64,000 nucleotides of DNA from Steinernema hermaphroditum (lineage: Eukaryota > Nematoda > Chromadorea > Rhabditida > Steinernematidae). A program made the position numbers and the translations under genes. The stretch covers positions 2,816,012-2,880,011 of the forward strand of contig CM059623.1 of NCBI GenBank assembly GCA_030435675.1. The letters are read 5' to 3'. The notes beneath the pieces are model-generated. The model had not been told where the DNA came from, made no database searches, and saw only the letters and a program-made list of their open reading frames with translations. Shown piece by piece: positions 43,401 through 52,830 of this stretch. Each line of letters begins with the position of its first letter. Within the stretch, counting starts at the first letter, position 1.

Positions 43401-46181
43401 TGTGGCGCCTAACAGAAACGGCGATGCGTTAATCCCAAACGGCACACACCGATAGCGATAAATTACAAGATTTCTTCCCGTTGGCGGGAGATTGGTGTTT
43501 TTCACCCAAAGAAAGCGTACTGCGTCTCTTTCGGACTCAAGCAACTTGACTTGCAGGAATGCTTTTTCAACGTCACCAACTAGAGCAATCGAACCCGTTC
43601 TGAAACGTAGATTTATCCCGACAATGAGGGGAAGGATGGTTGGGCCTTGGTTTATTGCGTCATTTAGTGACATGCTACCTCGAAAGTGTGCTGATGCGTC
43701 AAAGACGATGCGCACTTTAGTTGTTTCTTTCTGAGGCGTTACTACGGGCTGATGCGCTAGGTAATGTACTACCTGACCCGTTGGTGCGTCTGGATCGACT
43801 TCTTCGATCATTTTGCGGTTCAATTGCTCAGAAAATGTGTCCTGATATCCTTTCAGGATCTGTTCATCAGCTCGTTCTAGAGTCTGCTTTAATCGCTTGT
43901 ATGCGATGGCCCAATTCGATGGCAGTTCTGCGATTTCCTGTTTCCACGGAAATTTGACGTAGTATCCGTCTTCTCTCAATTCAACTGATGCGTGGAATTC
44001 GTCTGCGACCTTTTTGTTCGTTATTTGCTTCTCTTCTTTCGCAGTTCCGCCGAACTCTGCGAGCGTATCGTTCTTTGTCCATTCGGATATCATGGTCTCC
44101 ACGGCTTCTTTCTCCGCTTGCTGAACAATGTCGAACTTGAGCTCTTGCGTTGGAGCGTCGCTCATTTGGAGACAGACGATGCTGTCGTTTGGAGATGCGT
44201 CTGGAGCGTCTTCTTTGCCGGAGATCATTGCTCCGAGCGTCGTTGGGAAGACAAACAAGCCTGAGGGCAGCGCCCTCGGCGTTCCTTTCAGAAACTGACC
44301 TAAATAGTCGGCACCTATTAACAAATCGGGCTTTCTGCCCTTGCGCAATTCTTTGCTGCTCTCTGACAGCTGCAATCCGAGGTTCTTCAGCGTTTCACGG
44401 TCTTCCTTGGACAGCTTCGGGCGCTCGATCGTTCCTTTGACGATCTGTTTGATCTCCAGCGCCTTGATTTGCGTTCTGGATCCATTTGGCGCCGTCACGT
44501 CGATTTGCTTCACTGGAACTGCGTTTTTCTTGATGACTTCTTCTTGCGCGAACCCACGAGCTGAAAAAGAGCGTAGATCAACAGTAGGCAAGTTCAATTT
44601 TCGCGCCGCGTCTACGGTGATGAAGCTTTCACTCGATGCTGAGTCTAGAATCACTGTTAGCTTATTGCAAACATGCGTATTCTTGTCGATAACCATTGCA
44701 GAGCCAGCTAAAATGTACGATTTCTCGCCACGCTTCATTTTTGCGTCTACAGCTTCTGCGCTCGGCGCGCATAACTGCGTCGTTTCGACGAATTTCGAAA
44801 ATCCCTCGTGCGCAGAGTTCGCGTTCTTCGCGAGACATAAGCTGATATGATGCGCTTTTCCGCAACGCGTGCATTTTGGCGATCGACATTCAGCAACAGA
44901 ATGGCCTTTGCGTAAACAATTAAAACAAGCGCTCTTCCTCATAACTGCGTTCTTTCTCTCAGCCACGTCCTTATACGTTAAACAGTGCAGGGAACTGTGG
45001 CCTGGCTTGTCGCAAATCCGACAGGCGTTTATCACAAAAGGCGAAGGAGTTTCTTCGCTGATCTTCGCAGGAGCTTCGTTGCGAGAATGATCAACTTCCT
45101 GCGTTTCTCCGAAACGTGCTTTGTACGACTGTGCGCCACCGTACTCATTCTTTGTGCCGTAATGGCGAAAATCTTTGCGTCCCTTGTGGAATGAATCGCG
45201 GTCTTTGCGGCCTGCGTTCATCCTCGGATTTGACGGCTTCTCGTCTCTCCTAGCGACGGCGTTCTTCTCCAGTTCCCAAGTGATAAACTGGTCAAGTTTC
45301 TCGATGAGCGTCGACACCTGAGCTGACTTGGTGATGTGATGAGTTGTCATGAACGTCATCTGCGTCTCATACGGGAACTTGTGTAGTATTTGAGTCCACG
45401 TGAACTCATTGTCAACCTGGATCTCGTAGGCTTTCAACTGCTCATAAATGGCCCAAATGTCGTTCAGAAGCTGGCGTTGAGCGTCCCAAGTGTCGCTCCT
45501 GCGCTGGATGTTGTTCAGCTTCTGCGTGAGGTCATTGATGACCTTCTGAGAGTCTCCGTACTGCTGTTGCAGTCGCTCCCAAACCATGTCATAGTTTTCC
45601 TCAGCTACTGCGAAACGGGCAACTGATCGAAGAGCGTCGCCTTTCAATGCGTTACGCAGATACGAAAATTTCTGCAGCTTCGAAATCGGCTGCGAGTCTA
45701 CGAGTTCCATAAACATGTTCTTGAAAGCGCGCCATTCCCAAGAGTTCCCAGCGAACTCCGGAAGCGTCATTTTCGGCAAGCTTGAGTGCGTTTGAATTGG
45801 CTGCACTGCTTGCGTTATGGAAACAATAGAAAGCTTCGCTTTCTCAATAATGATGCGATATTTTCGCAGAATTTTGCGCTTAGCCTGGCGCAATTCATCG
45901 AGCGTTTCTTGTCCAGCTGTGCCGCTGGTTTCATAACTTTTCTCGACTGCGATTTGCTGCGTTTCGCTCAGCTTGCGAAAATCTTCCTGCAGCTTGACGA
46001 GGCTGTCGTTCAGCTTCTCGTCCACTTCTTCCACTTCCCTGTGGATACTCTGAACCGTTACGTCCCTATCTGTGGGAGTCAACGCTTCCCACAGCACCAT
46101 ATCTTCCTGAATTTCCTCAATGATGCGTCGTGCTTCTGCCACATGAAGCGACACTTCGTTGAGGCGGAGCGTTATGCACAT
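40470..46181 (-). CDS. BEL/Pao Gag-Pol polyprotein, intact
   Basis: One unbroken frame of 1903 aa. In order: helical Gag start, a Gag-like DUF1759 region (around residue 150, PEFAGNSWEWRAF), two to three zinc knuckles (about 390-455, CFNCLRKGHSVAEC), an aspartic protease with LDSASS in place of DTGA/DSGA (about 513), reverse transcriptase (about 820-1050, FDASA, FGINASPF), an RNase H region with CDAN and LLTDSQ, an integrase H2C2 zinc finger (about 1440-1480), an integrase core with D, D and E (DYFGPL, CDNAPTF, YERLIQ), and a DUF5641-type end. The polymerase active site reads YVDN, not YVDD. The domain order is that of BEL/Pao. There are no stops or frameshifts, so it may be active. Confidence 0.95.
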   Translation of the reverse strand: MCITLRLNEVSLHVAEARRIIEEIQEDMVLWEALTPTDRDVTVQSIHREVEEVDEKLNDSLVKLQEDFRKLSETQQIAVEKSYETSGTAGQETLDELRQAKRKILRKYRIIIEKAKLSIVSITQAVQPIQTHSSLPKMTLPEFAGNSWEWRAFKNMFMELVDSQPISKLQKFSYLRNALKGDALRSVARFAVAEENYDMVWERLQQQYGDSQKVINDLTQKLNNIQRRSDTWDAQRQLLNDIWAIYEQLKAYEIQVDNEFTWTQILHKFPYETQMTFMTTHHITKSAQVSTLIEKLDQFITWELEKNAVARRDEKPSNPRMNAGRKDRDSFHKGRKDFRHYGTKNEYGGAQSYKARFGETQEVDHSRNEAPAKISEETPSPFVINACRICDKPGHSSLHCLTYKDVAERKNAVMRKSACFNCLRKGHSVAECRSPKCTRCGKAHHISLCLAKNANSAHEGFSKFVETTQLCAPSAEAVDAKMKRGEKSYILAGSAMVIDKNTHVCNKLTVILDSASSESFITVDAARKLNLPTVDLRSFSARGFAQEEVIKKNAVPVKQIDVTAPNGSRTQIKALEIKQIVKGTIERPKLSKEDRETLKNLGLQLSESSKELRKGRKPDLLIGADYLGQFLKGTPRALPSGLFVFPTTLGAMISGKEDAPDASPNDSIVCLQMSDAPTQELKFDIVQQAEKEAVETMISEWTKNDTLAEFGGTAKEEKQITNKKVADEFHASVELREDGYYVKFPWKQEIAELPSNWAIAYKRLKQTLERADEQILKGYQDTFSEQLNRKMIEEVDPDAPTGQVVHYLAHQPVVTPQKETTKVRIVFDASAHFRGSMSLNDAINQGPTILPLIVGINLRFRTGSIALVGDVEKAFLQVKLLESERDAVRFLWVKNTNLPPTGRNLVIYRYRCVPFGINASPFLLGATIAHHLSQCEDQTLAKKIVENTYVDNLILTCNTVDEAADLYAKSKREFSALRMNLREFMSNDNLVLEKIAFEDRSENAQPKILGTQWNSTTDELKLEVLVKPAKKATKRTVAQQAASIYDPMGLLIPLLHPAKRFQQELWLTNDWDEELNAEQKCEWQRIAGDIQGFKKCIPRRVANVEDTVDIVIFCDANKNTMACCAYAVCGKNSHLIMAKNRLKPLKTTVTVPRLELNAYVLGAELGTQLVQELKTQIRIASLVLLTDSQIALAWVQSPKTPVDAGIYVERRRSNFRKKCIDLEKDVEKVLVGYVNTLDNPADCATRGLEKHEFEDHLWWTGPRFLTKPHAEWPERCQPEKLSEEENAETVCLLTQTQNSRMTAVIPWKRTNSLRRLARIVAYVLRFIRIRMDKVSDQTRQKYARLGLEIRHADYSEPLRAEEITLSREMIIRCHQREAEEQGRWKEQKHLRPFLDSSQLWRCAGRLKNSSLSDSAKTPILIDSRSKLAEMIVQETHETINASAPLHLSARSTIATVRQTFWIPAIRRIVRSQMSKCWECKRFNNAPLQYPDMPDLPSRRVKSAEPFEHCGLDYFGPLKYRNLEDVTVRKSYGCIITCTVTRMVHLELVADATAKSFINALRNFMARRRVPRTITCDNAPTFALGEQVIAAAFRDLEDTSEFVSFTADQEIRWLRITAYSPWKGAFYERLIQDIKRCLYKCMKRRIWPFEDLRTTLTQIEAIMNSRPLTYLDSEPGEWAILRPIDFVHRRARLSLPSTQTSEDVNDSTYFSEEELRALNSRKEALDALEESDKHTHKAWESFQRDYLISLREKHRRSLAQGRTQKIKPREGMIVMLEGDPLPKHCWKLARIEKLLPSSDGQIREVELFLPDSRTIKRSINHLIPMELSEEEDEASSSAQNLDHQPSEANVTAQNANSNVQDSTGEDDEDIPAQTVPAKVSKRTTRIVPSNRTTPYNLRPRNRRQ

Positions 46182-46346
46182 TTTCCACTGCGTAAATCAA
46201 CAACAGATCAAAATAAAGTGCGTCCCACTCCACGAACTTCCTCGGAAGTGAAGGAAATTCGTAAAAAACGAATACAATCTCAACAAACCAATCCCGAGCG
46301 ATTGGCTGCGTCAAGCGTACGTACACCGGCGCTTCTGCCGTTTGGT

Positions 46347-46356
46347 CGTTGCACCA
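46347..46356 (-). promoter_or_regulatory. Primer-binding site
   Basis: TGGTGCAACG on the coding strand starts one base inside the 5' LTR. The TGG matches the CCA end of a tRNA; the exact tRNA cannot be named from the sequence alone. Confidence 0.6.
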
Positions 46357-46357
46357 A

Positions 46358-47030
46358 TAAAAGCAAAGTGCGCTACGGCGGTGCTCGCCTCTAACTTCCG
46401 ATCCGATCCGCAGCAATCGGAAGCGCCACGCGGGGATGTGCCCTTGAAGGCCGCTGTGACGTACGTGACGCGTCTGCTTTTCCTTCTTCTTCTTGACCAC
46501 TGCGTGTGATCCAAATCGCCCCTTGTGGCGATGCGTAGTCCCAGGCGACTACTGACTTACGCGCTCTTCTGGCAGCGAAGTCCTTCCTGTTCTCAGCGAG
46601 ATACAGGGCCAAATAACCGCGGAATACGACGACGACTATGTACACGACTCGACGAATCCGGGATAGGTTGCGTTGCGGTCTAGAAACTAGCTAAAAGGCA
46701 ACAATTTATCAACACGATAAAATAACAACCAAGCAACACGATAAAAATGTTCGCACCAGCGATACAACAAGATAACCACAATCACACGAAGACGCGCGCT
46801 CTTGTGCGCGAGCGGGAACCATCGTCGAGCGAGCGGGAGGTCCGTTCAAGTTTGCACAACGAGAGGAGAATGCGTACGTTCGCTCTGCGAACTGGTGTAA
46901 GAGAAGACTCCGAGATAGAGATGCGTATGCGTAGCGTTCAGCGCTTTCACCACACTTTATGCCCCGAACTTAAGATGCGTATAAGGATTAGAAAGAAAAA
47001 AATGCGTAACTTCGCAGCAAAGCTGCGACA
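46358..47030 (-). repeat. 5' LTR of the BEL/Pao element
   Basis: 673 bp, same length as 38235-38907 with one base difference seen by eye. On the coding strand it begins TGTCGCAGCTTTGCTGCG, itself a small hairpin. Confidence 0.93.
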
Positions 47031-47819
47031 CAAATCGTGAATATGTGTGGGAATTGAGTAATTGACAAGGGTCAGCGAGAGACGATGCTCTTGATTTCGC
47101 TGAAAAAACAGTTCAATGAACTTGTCAAGATGGTCATTATGAGGACAAAGACTTATTTTAAGTTTCTTGCAGGCTTTGCTCGGTAGGGTGTTCGTGAAAA
47201 GATCCTCGAGCGCTGTTTTGGCACTTTCGCTTGAGCTTATTTCGCTCTGAGACAGACCGAAAGAAGCTAAGCTAATGTCCAGTGCTTCGTAGTTCCCCTT
47301 CAGCGCAACTTTGAAGTTTTGAAGTTGGGCCGGTGTGAGGTATTGTTCGCGGGATGGAACCCGTACGTCGACTTCTTTGATCCGGGTTCCATGTAGTTGA
47401 GCAATGCTCGTTAGGATCTTGTTACTGCCGAATTTTCCATGTCTAAGGCCGCGCATGTTTACGTACGCAGTCATAGGCTTTTCCCGAGCCACCTGACCAA
47501 AGGCACCTTCAAGTTTAGCCAGTTCCGATCGACATATATCATCTTCGTTCATTGTGAACACGTCGTAGACGACCTCCACTGGGAGAAAGCTGAGGATCCC
47601 CGTGGAGACATACGGGTCGAAATGAAGGTTGATGTAGCGGCGGCTGAGCTGAAGATACTCCAGAAGTTCCGGGTCCAGTGACTCAGCGTGCTTCTGGAGG
47701 ATTGCATCGGCGCGATGGAGGAGATTCTCGCGGCTGAGAAGGGGAAGTGGGAGCGCCATCGCAGACTTCGTCGGTGGCGAGTGTACCGGAATGGCATTTG
47801 TGCATTGCAATGCGAACAT
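47031..47819 (-). pseudogene. 5' part of an F-box-like gene split by a retrotransposon
   Basis: From the ATG at 47819 (or the one at 47759) the minus strand encodes 263 residues. It has a helical N-terminus, then GILSFLPVEVVYDVF, an F-box-like segment, and Leu-rich stretches such as YEALDISLASFGLSQSE. The frame runs into the BEL/Pao LTR at 47030. Dropping the element and one copy of CAAAT puts codon 264 at 38229 in the same phase, giving a 362-codon gene including the stop. The present allele can only make a truncated protein with a few LTR-encoded residues. This is a very recent loss, or an insertion allele. Confidence 0.85.
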
Positions 47820-47834
47820 CAGTCTCGATGTGTT

Positions 47835-48215
47835 AAAATTCGGCGCTAGAGTGCACGTGTACCTTGTGCCCTTCCTTCATCGCGCAGCACATTTTTTTCG
47901 GCACACTTTACTCCTCTAAAGTGCACTTTGGACGGGGAATTGTGACTCAAAATCGATCGGATCGGCGGGCCGTCGGCGATTGTCGGAGGCGACGGTTATG
48001 GCTCGCCGCCGCCGTTACTTTCTGTGTCCAGGTGCGTCCTGTGAAGGCGCGCAAAAACGAAATAAACAGCTCTTTCTCCTCCGTTGAATCGCGCGACATA
48101 TTTCCGGCTTTTAAGGGAACATTCCTATAATATTCCTATTTTCAGTATTTACAACCTTCGATTGATGTCGATCACCATCTGAGCTCAGTATACAACGGAA
48201 GGTAAGTCGTGTTAT
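47835..48215 (+). repeat. Dispersed exon-like repeat family, copy 1
   Basis: The blocks GTGCACTTTGG, AATTGTGACTCAAAATCGAT, GGCTCGCCG, AAAAACGAAATAAACAGCTC and GATTGATGTCGATCACCATC recur in order at 53520-53815. The last block is bordered by TTTTCAG and GGTAAGT, so it looks like an exon, but no reading frame is shared by all copies. Between 48216 and 48660 I see no gene. Confidence 0.6.
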
Positions 48216-48660
48216 GTTTCTGACATCTTAAATCTTCGGTGATGTTCCATCTCCTTCGCTTCCGTTCGTCGGCGGCGCTCCCAAGACAATAAAAGTCGCC
48301 GCAGAAATGTTCGTGGCGGGACCATCTGGGAGAGTTGAACGTTAAAGAGAATTTGCAGAGGATCCGTAAATTTCTAAAAGAGCCAAGTAAATTGCACGCT
48401 ATATCTCAGCTAAGCTTCCAAGAGTACATGTTGTTCTGAAAGTTCAGAACCATGAAAATACAATTTTTTTTTCGGAACAAAGCGCACTTTTATCGGAAAG
48501 CTAAGAAGAGCAACGCACGCACCGCATTCATTTAAAATGAGTATGACTTGCAGTGCCGTCTCCAGTGTTGATGCTTAAAAATGTTTTTTGAGAATGTGCA
48601 CAATGCACGTAAGGGTTGACAGACTAATTTCTTCGCAGGCGTGCTCCAGAAACCTTTTGG

Positions 48661-49280
48661 GCGCCCGGACAAAACCGCCAAAGACAAAACCGCCAAATCA
48701 AAAACCGCCAAAGCAAAACCGTCAAACGGACAAAACCGCCAAAAAAAAAAACCGTCAAAGCAAAAACCGCCAAATATCGCGCTGTTTCAGAACGGGGCTC
48801 GGGCTCGCTTAAAATCACTAGGCATAGTCCTAAGCCGGAGCATAAGCTAAGCCGGGGTTTGCCTAGGCCAAGCCGGAGTTTGCTGAAGCCAGCATGACGA
48901 CGAGCCACATATTTGTTTTTGTACATGGGTTAATATCCAAACTTGGCTTAGGCTCCGGCTTAAACTGAAGCCTATTAATCTAAAGCGAGTCCGAAGGGCG
49001 AGCCCTTTTGTCGTGTTGGCTTCGGCAAACCCCGGCTTAGTTTAGGCTCCGGCTTAGGACTATGCCTGGTGATTTAAAGTGAGCCCATGCAAACAGCGCG
49101 ATATTTGGCGGTTCTGTCCGCTTGGCGGTTTTTGATTTGGCGGTTTTGTCCGTTTGGCGGTTTTTGATTTGGCGGTTTTGTCCGTTTGGCGGTTTTTGAT
49201 TTGGCGGTTTTGTCCGTTTGGCGGTTTTTGATTTGGCGGTTTTGTCTTTGGCGGTTTTTTTGGCGGTTTTGTCCGGGCGC
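48661..49280. mobile_element. Foldback element built of GGCGGTTTT / AAAACCGCC repeats
   Basis: The left arm starts GCGCCCGGACAAAACCGCC and runs through about nine AAAACCGCC-type units. The right arm is the same array inverted and ends at GGCGGTTTTGTCCGGGCGC, with 16-bp units (GGCGGTTTTTGATTT, GGCGGTTTTGTCCGTTT) in strict alternation. The inner parts (TAGGCATAGTCCTAAGCCGG and its complement) also pair. The inside carries the AGGCTCCGGCTTA motif seen elsewhere in the window. Confidence 0.8.
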
Positions 49281-49887
49281 CAACCTTTTGTGACCCCCGT
49301 TTGAGACTGTCTTTGCTTAAATTTTTGGAGGTTGGCATGCTATAGTCGGTTGGTCGGAGGATTCGAGGATTGGAGAAAGATTGGCCTCCATGTCCTACTC
49401 CTGTCGGGGTCTCCTCTTGATCATTTAATCCCCTTGATTTAACTTGACCCTTGACCCTTTCGCATTCCAACCATTGCTGTTCCTAAAGAACGGAACAACA
49501 TATAAGTAGTATAATACGGACTCGACAAAATTGTCGATAATTTACCAATCTGGCCAAACCAAAGTAACCTTAAAGATGTCACGGAAAAGAGCCGGAGTTT
49601 CTTGAAGCAATTTGACTAATCATTCACTTAGTTATTTATTAATTATTTCATTAATTAATAAAAAGTGTATAGGAGCTAATTACTCAAAGCTCGTTGCAGG
49701 GCAGTGGGACACTCAAGACTCCTTCCGGTTCACTGAGAACCGGACGAGAAAGTGCTCACCAGGAACAACGCCCTCCCCTCCAAGAGCCACTGGAACTTGC
49801 TGAAAGCACACACGAGTTAGCTCCCCGATGGTGAAGCCGAGTCCATGCGCAGATCCTCGGCGCCCTGACACTCGATGAAGTTGAGGA

Positions 49888-50691
49888 ATGGACGCCGAAC
49901 TGGACATTCTCTTCAGCCACTCGGATCCTAGAGGTAGGCCTTTCCCTCTTTACTCCCGTTTGTTAAACGAAAACGAATGTATATACTATGGTTATTTAAT
50001 TTAGGCAAAAGTCAGAAAAGCAGAAGAATACCGACTGTGGACGTTCTCCTGGCACTCGTAGAAAAAGCACTTGAAATCAATGGTACCAGCGCAAAGATTC
50101 AACATCGTAAGCTACTCTTTAAGAGATCTTAGCTTAAAATGTCTTTATGTAGTGAAAAACGGACCTAATAAAACGGGAAAGCTCCTAGTAGACATCTAAA
50201 TGACCGGGTTAAATGGGAAGGCTATCTTATTGAAAACATGGCATCGTTGTTTGTTGTTTGCAAGTTCAGTTGTCGAGCCGCTCTTGATCAGTTATCATTC
50301 ATTAATTTTCGTATTCTGCAAGAAATCACTGGAAATGTAATAAGTGTTTTTGAGTCTTTAGAAAAAGCCCAGATTCTGACAGTGAACGCTCTTACGACTG
50401 TTCCTCCGACGTCTGTGCCTCAGCCAAGGACGACGCCGACTCTGGCCACGACGACACCGCCCACCGACGCCATCTATGTACATCCAGTTGTTCAGAAAGT
50501 TGTACAACTCTATGAACAAGCCGTTGCAGAATCATACGGAGTGAGATTTAACAATCACACAAGTACAAATCTATAATATTGTTATTTAGGATAAGACTTC
50601 AGCGAAAAACGAATCGAACGAACGAAAATTAAACGTGTTTGATTTCTTTTTTGTTTTTCTTTGTTGTTCCCTGTATGGGGAAACAATATAA
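49888..50691 (+). CDS. Hypothetical protein, four exons, 5' end uncertain
   Basis: Exons 49888-49933, 50005-50106, 50323-50540 and 50590-50691 join in phase and give 155 aa. A helical part (TVDVLLALVEKALEI, then VISVFESLEKAQIL) is followed by a Thr/Pro-rich linker (TTVPPTSVPQPRTTPTLATT), another helix (VVQKVVQLYEQAVAE) and a hydrophobic C-terminus (FDFFFVFLCC). I recognise no family. Sequence upstream at about 49698-49845 is also open and coding-like (GSGTLKTPSGSLRTGRE), so a further 5' exon is likely, but I could not connect it. An alternative frame across the first two exons exists. The hydrophobic end could be a tail anchor. Confidence 0.4.
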
Positions 50692-51139
50692 TTGTTGACC
50701 TTTATTGTTTTCATAGACCACACACAGTAAACTCATGCATCTCACACGTATGCTCTCCGGCTCGAATACATGGACTTTTCGGAAAATTTCGCCTACGAAG
50801 AGGCCATCGCCATGCATGTCAAATAGTTGTTAGATGGCTTTAAATAGCTTCCCCAGACTCAGATGTAGCTAGTGGGACTCAGACTGCACAGCCATAAGGC
50901 TCAGAGAGCGAGTCATGGCTGGGGCATCAACCGGCATTATCCTCTTCGCCTCTTCCAATGGGATAGCTACCACTAGTTCTTCTCGGACGCCGTCTCTGGA
51001 ACGAAAAAAGAAGAAGACCAGCGGTTATGGCCTGATATTTGCTTTCTCTTCTATGGCATAATAGGTGTCATGCATGGCGAAAAGTCACGCATTCAAACCT
51101 GGAAGTCTGAATAATTCAGAAGATCTTATCGAAAGGCCT

Positions 51140-51565
51140 TAATCGCGGTTGCCCGGCGCTGCACCGCCGACGTCATTGAAGCACCCTGAAGTGTCCTTCC
51201 AAGCCACAGGTCAGCTGGGCGGCAATGAAGCATGAGCTGGAGATAGAGAAGGTGACCTCGGATAGCGCTACATTCACTCCGGCCCTCAGTACGCTACTTT
51301 CATCCTTCTCCACATGGTTTTCGGTGACGTGTAGTTGTGGAAAACAGGTCAAGGTCATCCACCGCAATTGTTGCCTTCAGCGGACGCGCCGCTGTCTCTC
51401 TTTTGCTTCCAGCCACTCGCGAAGTTCGACGTGAACGCGCACGAGCGCGCCGACTTCACTCTCTTTCTAGAAAACTAGATTTCTCTCTTTGCAGTAATTA
51501 AACTTTTTCTTCAATTGACGTCGATCACCTTCGATGAGCTCTATCTTCAACACCAGGTCAGTTGT
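51140..51565 (+). repeat. Dispersed exon-like repeat family, copy 2
   Basis: Shares GTTGCCCGGCGC, GCTGTCTCTCTTTTGCTTCC, TTCGACGTGAACGCG and the exon-like block between TTTGCAG and GGTCAGTTG (ending GAGCTCTATCTTCAACACCA) with 56440-56705, and with the minus strand of 60255-60560. The frame of the block is open in these three copies (FDELYLQHQ-type), unlike in copies 1 and 3. Confidence 0.6.
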
Positions 51566-51749
51566 TTTATCGTTTTGCCGCGTTTATGACGTCAACGCAT
51601 CGCAGTTAATGGAAGCCTTCGAAGAAGGTATCTCGAACAAAAGCGAAAAGTTAAAATGTGGCGGTAAAGATCAAGCAGTCTTGACAAGTCTTGAGGTGAT
51701 GTCGGCTTTTTACATATCTTATTTCAGAGCGGAATTAGTGCAACCTCAT

Positions 51750-52470
51750 TGGTCGTATAAAAGGAAAATGCCCTTGAGCGCGGAACTCGTCCCACGGACA
51801 CGACATTCTGAAGATCTTGCTCGTGTTGTGGTTATCCCCGTACCCTTAAAAAAGGTACCGTACTCGAGTAAGAGTACAAGCTCATGCAGCCCCTGTCGTA
51901 ATTGTCGATTACCTCAGAAGAGTGGAGTGATGTCTGATCATTCCACTGGCAAGTTCCCCGGCCATATTACGTCGAATTGGATGTACTCTGATCAGTCGCA
52001 AGGACACAAACGAAGCAGGTTTTTGCAGGCAGGCCGGCGAGTTTCTGAAGCCAGGGTGTGTCTGGGCTCCGCCCCGACGCTTCCGCGCTTCCAGAGACTG
52101 CCTATAAAAGATGGCGACAGGCAGTTCACAGAGAGAGTTGTTGCAACCAGATTGCCGCTCTCCGCGGGTCAGCGCCTCGGCGCCCCTCGCCGCTTCTGTC
52201 CCTGTCTCCTCTGCCACCCGCCTCCGTCTCCTCCGCATTAACCATATTTCCCCCCCCCCCCCCCCCCTTCTATGTGATTCCTCCAATAAAGGATTACTAT
52301 CAGCATGAGCTTAACACGGGATTTTTAACACGGCGCCTCGGCGCCTCTCGCCGCTTCGTCCCTGCCTCCTCTACCACCCGCCTCTCGTTTCCCCTGTATT
52401 ACCCACTCCCTCTTATCGGCATCTCACGTCGGCATCTCAACGTCACTTCAATAAAATATCACCTTTAATC
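51750..52470 (+). repeat. LTR-like promoter/terminator sequence with a tandem tail
   Basis: Two TATA-like boxes (CGTATAAAAGG near 51757, CCTATAAAAGA near 52103) are followed by CCAATAAAGG (about 52284), then a second copy of the GCGCCTCGGCGCC...CCTCT(G/A)CCACCCGCCTC block ending in CAATAAAAT (about 52450). GAGCGCGGAACTCGTCCCAC near 51777 also has a relative at about 52505. This looks like a partly duplicated LTR or the 5' and 3' ends of a repeat unit. A 235-codon open frame across it looks fortuitous. Confidence 0.4.
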
Positions 52471-52689
52471 AGAGCTTTTTATGGGGTAACTGCACATGCC
52501 CAAGAGCGGCGAACTCGGGCCCCACGGTCACGACACAAGCACAGAATGACGAGGAATTCCTGTTTGTGCACAAGTCAAGTATTACTTTGTTGTAAATTTT
52601 GTTTTATTTGGGTGTTTTTAATAAAAGGTGTTGGCGAATAGTGGTGAATGGTATTCAAAGAGTTCGACTTCGAGTGACTTTGACTTTAT

Positions 52690-52830
52690 TTCAAGAATCA
52701 AAGGTGTTACGCCCTGGTTGACACCGAAAAATAGACAACAGAGGATGTCTCATTACTGTAGGCTTCATCCCCTGGTGTGGCGTTGATGTCGTACCGGTCG
52801 TAGACGGCGCGCTTCACTGGGCATCTGAGA
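52690..52830 (-). CDS. Possible 3' exon of a minus-strand gene
   Basis: A minus-strand frame with DRYDINATPGDEAYSNE ends at a TAA, and the strand then shows an AATAAA (ATTT-rich plus strand at about 52683). The sequence is related to the gene end at 18612-18735. A coding-like frame upstream (52835-52960, with DVDASSDVAFVPQTP) is in a different phase, so either an intron or a frameshift separates them. Weak. Confidence 0.25.

Larger units (their letters stand above)
38235..47030 (-). mobile_element. Complete BEL/Pao LTR retrotransposon (8.8 kb)
   Basis: Two 673-bp LTRs (38235-38907 and 46358-47030), starting TGTCGCAGC on the coding strand and ending in TTTTA, bracket an intact gag-pol frame and one further ORF. 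I see a single base difference between the LTRs (T at about 38374, C at about 46497). A 5-bp CAAAT duplication flanks the element. A primer-binding site and purine tract are in the right places. The element is in antisense to the plus strand and lies inside an F-box-like gene. Everything indicates a recent, possibly still mobile insertion. Confidence 0.95.

Noticed and set aside
48661..49280. CRISPR-like array
   Set aside because: The repeats are immediately tandem, lack unique spacers of constant length, and occur inverted on both sides in a eukaryotic genome.
51534..52241. 235-codon plus-strand frame
   Set aside because: It runs through a dispersed repeat, a TATA region and a Pro/Cys-rich low-complexity end. 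No domain and no splice logic support it.
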